Shown here: positions 32,758-38,565 of the stretch, in pieces
Layout: the number at the start of each line of letters is the position of its first letter
How positions within the stretch are numbered: position 1 is the stretch's first letter
NCBI GenBank assembly: GCA_027492875.1
Contig: JAPUDV010000118.1
Coordinates: 1 to 38,565, forward strand
Reading direction: 5' to 3'
DNA from: Candidatus Competibacteraceae bacterium
Lineage (GTDB): Bacteria; Pseudomonadota; Gammaproteobacteria; Competibacterales; Competibacteraceae
Length of the DNA stretch: 38,565 nt
Program-made: the position numbers and the translations under genes
The notes under the pieces: generated by a model
The model's input: only the letters and a program-made list of their open reading frames with translations
The model's database searches: none
What the model was told of the DNA's origin: nothing

Positions 32758-34007
32758 CAGGGTCTGGCCTGTTGCCACCGCAGGTCGAGAACCCGGTGGG
32801 CGAGTTCTTGCTCCTTCTCGAACACATCGGGCCGCCAACCCGAGAGGGTAGCGTCTGCGGCAATCCCGATCGTCGTCACGGTAGACGCGCCATCGGAACC
32901 CGGTTCGACCCAGTGCAAACCTACCTGAGAGGGCATCAATCTTCCCTCCAGTACCGCGACCTGCATCGCTCGCAGCAGATAGACGGAATGTGTTTCCAGG
33001 AGCACGGGAATACCCTGGCTGACGGTCTCCACCAGTCGATCAAACAGGGCCACCTGGAGCGTTGGATGCAAGTGTGCTTCGGGTTCTTCCACGGCGAGCA
33101 TGGACGGTGCGGTCGATAGATTGGTCTCGGCCCACAAGGCGCAGAGGAGAATCGGGAGCAGGGAGCGGATGCCTTCGCCGGCTAGATGCAGGGGCAACTC
33201 CTCCCGACCCTGCGCGCCGTGGATCAACTCTGGTTGGCCAGCGGCATTGACGCGCAAGGCAATCTCGTTGCCGAGTCCTTCCTGCTGGGCCAGCCACCGG
33301 GATGCAGAGTCGAGTATCGACGGATTCGATGCCGCTCTGAGCCGGATCGGAAGATCCGAGCCGTCCGGGCTGCAACAGCGGGTCGGGCGGGCGCCGTTGC
33401 CACCGGTCAGACGATTGGCATACAGCCATTGCAGTCTTTGGAGGGGAGCAAGCGCCTCGCGCACGCACTGGACCAGCGCTTCGGCCTGTTCGGGCAGGCC
33501 GCTGGGAAAGAAGCGGTCGAATTGCAACACGCCATCCCAATCCTGTCCCCGATAGGTTCCCGCGTAGCCGGCGCTGATTGTATTGCCCTCGCGCGTGATG
33601 GTGCCGTCCAAATCTACTTTGAACTTGTCGCCTTCGATCCCCGGCGTCACCTGCAATCGGTTGACGATCAGTCCATTCGCATCTGAAAACTGGATTTTGA
33701 ACGTCGGGTCGTTCGGTTGTCCGGGCGCACTCAGCGTCAGCCAGGGCGAAAGGTTGGGCGCTTGCCCCATCCAGCCGAGTTCCTTGAACGTGGCCCCGCG
33801 CAGAGCGGGACTTTGCAGGTCGAGTGGACCGGCCCCGGCCTGCAACGAGTCAGCCAGCAGCGCAAGGACGCGCAGTAAGGTGCTCTTGCCGGCCTGGTTG
33901 AAGCCATAAAGCAACGTCAGAGGCCGAATGTCGATGCTGACTTCATCCCGAAAGGCGCGGAACGCGCGCAGCTTAAGAGTGAATAACCGGCCGGGCGGTT
34001 TGGACAT
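32757..34007 (-). CDS. SMC/OLD-like AAA ATPase with DUF3696-type C-terminus
   Basis: ABC-type ATPase of 416 residues, AAA_15/AAA_21 class. Walker A is YGFNQAGKSTLL (34-45), the signature-like block LAGEGIRSLLPILL is near 277, Walker B MLAVEEPEAHLHP near 304 and the H-loop VLLETHSVYLLR near 337. The end (LHWVEPGSDGASTVTTI, WRPDVFEKEQELA) resembles DUF3696. Related ATPases sense or clamp DNA in OLD, Gabija and Septu-like systems. The ATG at 34007 starts 20 bp after the UPF0175 stop; a GTG at 34025 is an alternative, and neither has a strong ribosome binding site. The stop overlaps the start of the TOPRIM-like gene. Confidence 0.88.
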   Translation of the reverse strand: MSKPPGRLFTLKLRAFRAFRDEVSIDIRPLTLLYGFNQAGKSTLLRVLALLADSLQAGAGPLDLQSPALRGATFKELGWMGQAPNLSPWLTLSAPGQPNDPTFKIQFSDANGLIVNRLQVTPGIEGDKFKVDLDGTITREGNTISAGYAGTYRGQDWDGVLQFDRFFPSGLPEQAEALVQCVREALAPLQRLQWLYANRLTGGNGARPTRCCSPDGSDLPIRLRAASNPSILDSASRWLAQQEGLGNEIALRVNAAGQPELIHGAQGREELPLHLAGEGIRSLLPILLCALWAETNLSTAPSMLAVEEPEAHLHPTLQVALFDRLVETVSQGIPVLLETHSVYLLRAMQVAVLEGRLMPSQVGLHWVEPGSDGASTVTTIGIAADATLSGWRPDVFEKEQELAHRVLDLRWQQARP

Positions 34008-34026
34008 AGGCGGGGTGCCGTTCACA

Positions 34027-34278
34027 TCAGGCACGGCCGATTTCCTTGAGGACTTCTTCAGCCGAATATTGGCCGACGGGGATACGCCGACGGGCGAGTT
34101 CATCAATAAATTCGGCTCGGGACAATCCGGCAATTTCAGCCGCTTTATCCTGGGCGATCTGGCCTTGAGCGTACCCGTGGCATGTGGCTGCTAACAGGAG
34201 TTCCTGGGCAAAATCACAGGGTGCTTTGCGAAGGGCGCCATAGACATCGTCGGGGAGATTTAAGGTGATCGCCGTCAT
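34027..34278 (-). CDS. UPF0175 family protein (antitoxin-like)
   Basis: The 83-residue UPF0175 protein has an N-terminal ribbon-like ITLNLPDDVYGAL and a helical part with DKAAEIAGLSRAEFIDELARR, then IPVGQYSAEEV, the family hallmark. Such proteins act as small helix-turn-helix or antitoxin-like proteins, often with a PIN toxin. No PIN partner is adjacent; the next gene is the ATPase. AAGGATATAG upstream supports the start at 34278. It may serve as the regulator of the downstream defence genes. Confidence 0.85.
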   Translation of the reverse strand: MTAITLNLPDDVYGALRKAPCDFAQELLLAATCHGYAQGQIAQDKAAEIAGLSRAEFIDELARRRIPVGQYSAEEVLKEIGRA

Positions 34279-34373
34279 TTCTATATCCTTTTGGATTGAA
34301 AGTAGAAATTGGAATAACCAGCCTTATTGCTGCTCCCTATCTCGTGGTTATCGTGCTAACACTGGTTATTGAT
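34279..34373 (-). promoter_or_regulatory. Probable promoter/operator of the defence operon
   Basis: This 95-bp AT-rich gap contains the inverted repeat AATAACCAG (34313-34321) / CTGGTTATT (34362-34370) with a weaker copy GTGGTTATC (34344-34352) between. It lies just upstream of the UPF0175 gene and is the only sizeable gap between the toxin-antitoxin pair and the five genes that follow, so it is the likeliest internal promoter. I could not settle the -10/-35 boxes. Confidence 0.45.
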
Positions 34374-34697
34374 TCAAGCGATGGCTTCCAAGCCTTTTTT
34401 TTGGACAAGAGACAGCAGTTTTAGGGAGGGGCCCGAGGGGTGTTTCTCGCCACGCTCCCACTGGCTGACGGAATCCTTCGGCACGTTCAAATAGCGGGCA
34501 AAGACAGTCTGGCTGACGTCCTCACGTTCCCGCAGGGCGCGGATTTCCTGGGCGGTGAAGCCATGAATGGGGGTTAGGCAAGACGCATCGAACCGGCGCA
34601 TCGTTTTCTTATCCATTAGGCCGACTTCGTAAAGGTCGCTGGCCGTTTGGTGAATGGCCGCCTTGAGGTCACTCTTATAACTCTTCACTCGGGTCAT
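34374..34697 (-). CDS. HigA/NadS-type antitoxin, XRE family
   Basis: The 107-residue antitoxin has a Cro/C1 helix-turn-helix at 47-90 (FTAQEIRALREREDVSQTVF, then ARYLNVPKDSVSQWERGEK) and a preceding helical segment. It neutralises the RelE/HigB-type toxin encoded just upstream and probably represses the shared promoter. The ATG at 34697 lies inside the toxin gene (23-bp overlap) with GAGGT upstream. The toxin-first order is typical of HigBA-like pairs. Confidence 0.9.
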   Translation of the reverse strand: MTRVKSYKSDLKAAIHQTASDLYEVGLMDKKTMRRFDASCLTPIHGFTAQEIRALREREDVSQTVFARYLNVPKDSVSQWERGEKHPSGPSLKLLSLVQKKGLEAIA

Positions 34698-35064
34698 TGC
34701 CGTCTACCTCCACATACTTACCGCTATCGACCAGGGTTTTCAGCTCGGCATCGGAGAGGGCCAAAACAATTTTCGCCAGCTCTTTGAAATCCCGTTCATC
34801 GCTCTCGTCGATGTTGTCCTGTTCGTTTTTAGCAAACCCATAGACGAAAAAGGACAGTTCCCCCCGACGGAAAATGACGATAGACCGATACCCACCCGAC
34901 TTACCCTCATTCGGTCGGGCGATCCGCTGCTTGATGACTCCACCGCCATAATCCGCATCAACGATGCCCTGCTCTGCATTCCTGATGGCCTCGCATAACT
35001 TGGCGTCGGTTATACGCTCCTTGCGGGCGAATTTTGCAAACCACTTGCTCTTGAAAATCCGCAT
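34675..35064 (-). CDS. RelE/HigB-type toxin
   Basis: The 129-residue toxin belongs to the RelE superfamily (PF06296-like). Blocks: FKSKWFAKFARKERITDAKL, KQRIARPNEGKSGGYRSIVI, FFVYGFAKNEQDNI. Members are usually ribosome-dependent mRNA endonucleases. The ATG at 35064 has AGG upstream. It is transcribed with its antitoxin from a well-formed promoter. The pair sits between the methylase gene and the ATPase gene, so it may stabilise or guard the island. Confidence 0.9.
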   Translation of the reverse strand: MRIFKSKWFAKFARKERITDAKLCEAIRNAEQGIVDADYGGGVIKQRIARPNEGKSGGYRSIVIFRRGELSFFVYGFAKNEQDNIDESDERDFKELAKIVLALSDAELKTLVDSGKYVEVDGNDPSEEL

Positions 35065-35092
35065 CGACCTGCCCGCTCGGTTTCATACGCCT

Positions 35093-35121
35093 AATATATA
35101 GAACTCAGTTCTATAGTTAAA
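35093..35121 (-). promoter_or_regulatory. Toxin-antitoxin promoter with central operator
   Basis: On the minus strand TTTAAC (35116-35121), a 17-nt spacer and TATATT (35093-35098) form a sigma-70 promoter. The spacer is filled by the perfect palindrome TATAGAACT-C-AGTTCTATA (35097-35115). A bound antitoxin dimer would exclude RNA polymerase. This is typical toxin-antitoxin autoregulation. Confidence 0.8.
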
Positions 35122-35173
35122 GGGAGATCGCTTTGCTTTACGAAAGTACTTGTGGCTGCGGGCAAGCTCTGCA

Positions 35174-38100
35174 TCATTGCCGCTCCCTAAAAAACCCATA
35201 CGCCACCCGGTAATCGTCTTCCCGATCCACCGGGGTGAACGGCGGGTGAAAAGTCCGGGTGACCGTCCGGCGGCCATGGTCAATCGGCCAGCTCACGGTG
35301 ATGGGGTCGCCGCTGTAGGTCAGCGCCGCTTCGCGGAAGTCGAGACTGGGCAACATAACCTTCAGCGCGTCGCGCAATTCCTTGGCGCCGGGGTCTTTGC
35401 GGGTGGTGGTCGGGAGGCGGCGACCGTGGGTGTCAAACAAATCCTGTCGTTCGTAGCCGCGCATGACCGGAAATTGCACTTGGTAAATGGTGATGAGCTG
35501 TTTGAGTGTCAGACCGAGTGCGAGCGCGACCAGTACGTCGATTTCCAGCAGGGCTTGGCGGCGGGCGAAGTCGGTGCGGAGCGCCGAACCGCGCTGCCAG
35601 TCCACAGTCAGGGCTGACCACGAGGTTTCATAGGCCAGGCGCGGGTCGGGAGAGGCGAAGGTGTCAGCAGTAAGCGCCGAAGTAAAACAAGAACGCCAAA
35701 GCCCGGTATAAGGGCGTGTCAGGCAGAAAAGCCGTGCTGCCCTATTGATGATATTACCTTTTTTATCAATAACCACCGGCAATGCCTGCAATGTACTCTC
35801 GTAAATGTCCCCTTTTCCAGATACGCGAACCATAAGGTCGAACAATATGGTGGAACAGCAGGCGGCGAAAAAGGCGGCAAAAACGTCGTTGGTAAACGTC
35901 AGACTGATCACCGGATGGATGTGTGAAACTCCTGCTGGCATTATGGCAGGAATAAGTGTCCTCTCAGCACCTGGCTGTCCTCGTCGGCGAATCACGTAGC
36001 GGTTATAACTACTCAGGGGCTTTGGTAATAGACGCATTGCAACATCATTTGGTCCTTCCTGCTTAACATTCACATCCCTGAACTTCGCCGCAAATTCCGT
36101 GCGGTCGGGACAGTTTTCGTGGGCGCGCAACCATGCAACGGCGGTCTCTACATCGCCCTGCCACTCCGTGAAGTGGCCAAATTGCCGGGCGGTGCGAGCG
36201 CCGGGCAGATTCGGGTCAATGCCGTAGCGCCTCAGCGGTTCGCCCAGCAGGGTTTCGTAAGCGGCGACTTCGCGGTCACTGACGGGCCAGAAGCCGCCCT
36301 CACCCCCGGCCCCTCTCCCGCTCGCGGGCGAGGGGAGCGATGGTTTTGGCCATTCCGGTATGGCAGCGTAGAACCGGGTCAGGTCGCCCTCACGATCAGC
36401 GGGTCGGTAGACGGCGCGGGGCAGGAAATCGTCGGGAATAGCGGTGAGGTCGATGACGTCGTAATGACCGTTAGCGGTGCAGGCCGTGCGCGGGGTCTTG
36501 TTGAACGGATTGCCAACGTAGAAATGCGGGCCGGAGAGTACCCACTGGTCAGCAGATTGTGGCTGAAAGCTCGGGGCGTCCTGCCGGGTAATGATGCCGT
36601 CGCGTTGAGAGTAGGCCTCGTGGAACATCTCGGTAGCCAGGTATTCGCCCTCCAGGTCACCGAGCCGCCTGGGCGCGTCGGTGAATTTCCTGAGCACTGC
36701 GAGAATTTCCCGGCTATGCACTTGGGGTAAGCGGGCCTGCAACGCAGGCGTGTCCGGCTTTTCAAAGAGCCGGGCAAAAAGGGAAAGTTCAGCTTCGGTG
36801 ATGTTGACTAGACGCTGGCAATGGCCACGGGTTTCCCATTCGCCGTTGTCGTTCTTGATACCGGGGATGGGGTCTTCCAGCCGGTTGTGGCGCTGCGAAG
36901 CGGTAATGGTGATGGGATCAACTGCGTTGAACAGGGCAACGAAGCGCGGCGCAGTAGACTGACCGCGATAGATGTTGAGGCTGAACGCCATGTGGTGGTC
37001 AACATCAGCAAACAGAATCTTCTCATTCTTCATCTGATAATGCGCCAGCAACCGCTGGTAATACTGCTCGCGGAATTCCCCGCCTTTCGGATCATCGAAC
37101 ACACCTTCGGGATGCAGCAACCCGGCCACCCCCACCGGCGACAACAACCCCCAACTCCGCTCGATGAAATTCTTGTACAGGTTGGTCTGCACCCCCGCCA
37201 GCGCCGGATAGAGCGCCGGACTGTTGAGGAACGCGGACTCCCCTTCGCCGAGAGAGAATCGATCCCGGTAAACGGTTCGCCGCTGGTCTTCCTGCAAAAG
37301 CCGCGACCGCGCCTCGCTGTATTGGGCGCTCTTGGCACCCCGCACCCCCAGTAGTGGTTGCCATTCCGCCAGCACCGGCGCGTCATTCCACGACACCTTG
37401 AGCCACGGCGGATTGCCGAACATCAGGTCGAAGCCGTGCGGCGCCTGCTTGACGTCCGAAGGGAGTGAGTAGGCCGGCCCCAGCACTTCGGGAAAGACCA
37501 GTTCCCAATGATGAAACGGCTGATCCTTGAGCACATTCCGACCGTGAGCGAACCACGGCACCAACCCCGCCGCTTCCTCGGCATCCAGCGTCCCGTCGTT
37601 AATCGTCGCGGCGTAGAGCGCCTGAGCATTAAAGGCGTTGCCGACGCGAACCTCCATCATCCCCAGGTTCGCCGGGTCGAGTTTCACGGTCTCCAGCAAC
37701 AACTGAATGCTGGCCAGCCAAGCGTCCCGGCTCGGCAGTTCCGTGGCCCAGTCCAGCGGCCAGAACCACAGTCCGCACCAGGCATCCATCACCAGCTTCA
37801 AACGCTGGAAAGGACCGGATTCCGCCTCCAACTTCGCCTTCACCGCCTCCTGACGGGCCAGCGTCGGCCCCAACTTGAGGGCCGCCGTACTTTCCGAAGG
37901 CGTCGGCCACACGCTGGCGGTGCAAGCGGACTTTTCCAGCGCGCCATGCCGCTCCGCCGCGTAGGCCGCCCACAACGCATCGATCCGCGCCGACAACGCC
38001 AGAACCAGTTTCGCCTCCTGCCCGGTCCATTTCTTCCGCACCTGCTTTTTCTGCCACTCGGTGACGCGCGCGCATTCCGCCGGCCAATGCGCCTTCATCC

Positions 38101-38565
38101 GCTTGTCACGGGCGGCGGGCGCCATGTCTTCATCCCACACCAGAAAGTGATACACCTCATCCGCGCCGCGTGGCTCGCCGGGAGCCAATAGCCGGGGAAT
38201 CACCGCGTCCTTGCCGAAAAAATCCCCGTCGGTGAGCTGCTTCATTTTCCACACCGCGCGGCGGGCGCCGATCAGGCTGTTGCCGGTGCGCAGCCGCAGG
38301 CCAAACCAGGGCACCGCGCCGAGACGATAGAGGTCCGGTCCGCTTCTAACGCCTGCAACATCCTCTCTCTCATTCATCGGGGAAAGGGGGTAAGCGCTAC
38401 GTTCATCCCCCCCACCCCAACCCTCCCCCGCGAGGGGGGAGGGAGTTTTTCCAGAGGAAACGCGCAGCCGGTGCATCGAACCCAGCCACAGCGACAGCGC
38501 CCCCAGTTCGACGGCGGTCGGATTCAGGTCCACGCCATACACATTGCGGGTGGCGATCCAGTGGC
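35174..38565 (-). CDS. Eco57I-type N6-adenine DNA methylase, N-terminus beyond window
   Basis: At least 1,129 residues; the start lies beyond 38565. The visible part begins inside the SAM-binding region ([20 protein letters not shown]) and has catalytic motif [17 protein letters not shown] (NPPW at 37403-37414), followed by a probable target-recognition region. The layout fits large stand-alone or restriction-linked methylases of the Eco57I/PglX/DrmMI kind. It would modify host DNA so that the downstream nuclease-helicases can tell self from non-self, an inference from its position. Two GC-rich palindromic repeats are inserted in frame (38407-38445 and 36297-36340), encoding [11 protein letters not shown] and [12 protein letters not shown]. 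The gene ends 110 bp before the toxin gene. Any fused endonuclease domain would be in the missing N-terminus. Confidence 0.85.
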   Translation of the reverse strand, partial: HWIATRNVYGVDLNPTAVELGALSLWLGSMHRLRVSSGKTPSPLAGEGWGGGDERSAYPLSPMNEREDVAGVRSGPDLYRLGAVPWFGLRLRTGNSLIGARRAVWKMKQLTDGDFFGKDAVIPRLLAPGEPRGADEVYHFLVWDEDMAPAARDKRMKAHWPAECARVTEWQKKQVRKKWTGQEAKLVLALSARIDALWAAYAAERHGALEKSACTASVWPTPSESTAALKLGPTLARQEAVKAKLEAESGPFQRLKLVMDAWCGLWFWPLDWATELPSRDAWLASIQLLLETVKLDPANLGMMEVRVGNAFNAQALYAATINDGTLDAEEAAGLVPWFAHGRNVLKDQPFHHWELVFPEVLGPAYSLPSDVKQAPHGFDLMFGNPPWLKVSWNDAPVLAEWQPLLGVRGAKSAQYSEARSRLLQEDQRRTVYRDRFSLGEGESAFLNSPALYPALAGVQTNLYKNFIERSWGLLSPVGVAGLLHPEGVFDDPKGGEFREQYYQRLLAHYQMKNEKILFADVDHHMAFSLNIYRGQSTAPRFVALFNAVDPITITASQRHNRLEDPIPGIKNDNGEWETRGHCQRLVNITEAELSLFARLFEKPDTPALQARLPQVHSREILAVLRKFTDAPRRLGDLEGEYLATEMFHEAYSQRDGIITRQDAPSFQPQSADQWVLSGPHFYVGNPFNKTPRTACTANGHYDVIDLTAIPDDFLPRAVYRPADREGDLTRFYAAIPEWPKPSLPSPASGRGAGGEGGFWPVSDREVAAYETLLGEPLRRYGIDPNLPGARTARQFGHFTEWQGDVETAVAWLRAHENCPDRTEFAAKFRDVNVKQEGPNDVAMRLLPKPLSSYNRYVIRRRGQPGAERTLIPAIMPAGVSHIHPVISLTFTNDVFAAFFAACCSTILFDLMVRVSGKGDIYESTLQALPVVIDKKGNIINRAARLFCLTRPYTGLWRSCFTSALTADTFASPDPRLAYETSWSALTVDWQRGSALRTDFARRQALLEIDVLVALALGLTLKQLITIYQVQFPVMRGYERQDLFDTHGRRLPTTTRKDPGAKELRDALKVMLPSLDFREAALTYSGDPITVSWPIDHGRRTVTRTFHPPFTPVDREDDYRVAYGFFRERQ
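36297..36340. repeat. REP-like GC palindrome inside methylase gene
   Basis: CCCTCACCCCC is followed by a hairpin CCCCTCTCCCG-CTCG-CGGGCGAGGGG (36310-36335, 10 of 11 pairs). It is of the dispersed type common between genes of many proteobacteria. Here it lies within the coding frame and is translated as a Gly/Ser/Pro-rich loop. Confidence 0.8.
38407..38445. repeat. Second REP-like GC palindrome inside methylase gene
   Basis: CCCCCCCACCCCAA is followed by CCCTCCCCC-GCGA-GGGGGGAGGG (38421-38443). Head and hairpin match the element at 36297-36340 in design and orientation, so it is the same family. It lies in frame near the SAM-binding region of the methylase. Confidence 0.8.

Noticed and set aside
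21395..38565. Calling the island a known Druantia, DISARM or BREX system
   Set aside because: It shares the DUF1998 helicase and methylase families, but the other defining genes of those systems are not seen in the window.

Overview
The window is high-GC proteobacterial DNA, most likely from a gammaproteobacterium; this is inferred from codon use and gene families, and I cannot name a genus from sequence alone. It reads as accessory DNA: the left and central part looks like an integrative conjugative element or plasmid, and the right part is a dense defence island. No tRNA, rRNA, CRISPR array, integrase, relaxase or attachment site was found.

Left edge (1-3700): a metallo-beta-lactamase-fold hydrolase, a frameshifted fragment that looks like the end of a Thg1-type tRNA-His guanylyltransferase, an RlaP-type nucleotidyltransferase, and a DUF4143 AAA ATPase whose Walker B glutamate is replaced by alanine. 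A 16-bp tandem repeat follows the ATPase.

Conjugation module (3700-21330): two operons diverge from an AT-rich palindromic region near 12,370. The leftward operon carries a YqaJ-type nuclease, an unrecognised 505-residue protein, a 1,709-residue adenine methylase/strawberry-notch helicase fusion (resembling phage P1 DarB in architecture) and a small protein. The rightward operon has DotI, DotH, DotG and a TraP/DotF-position protein, the core of an I-type (Dot/Icm-like) type IV secretion channel. Its DotG frame is cut by a single in-frame TAG. Beyond lie an unrecognised 371-residue protein, a second 16-bp repeat array sharing the core of the first, a VirB1-like lytic transglycosylase, an unknown protein, an HTH-like protein, an exported or lipid-anchored protein and a small ORF.

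Defence island (21,395-38,565, all on the minus strand). In transcription order: an Eco57I-type N6-adenine methylase (cut by the window edge, with two GC-rich palindromic repeats inserted in frame), a RelE/HigB-type toxin and HigA-type antitoxin with a near-ideal operator-promoter, a UPF0175 protein, an SMC-like ATPase with a DUF3696-like end, a TOPRIM-like protein starting inside the ATPase stop codon, a DUF262 protein, a 2,209-residue DEAD/DUF1998 helicase with a nuclease-like C-terminus, and a RelE-UvrD fusion helicase. Most junctions are 1 to 35 bp. Each family is known from defence loci, but I do not recognise this assembly as a named system; it is the best candidate here for an undescribed multi-gene anti-phage or anti-plasmid system.
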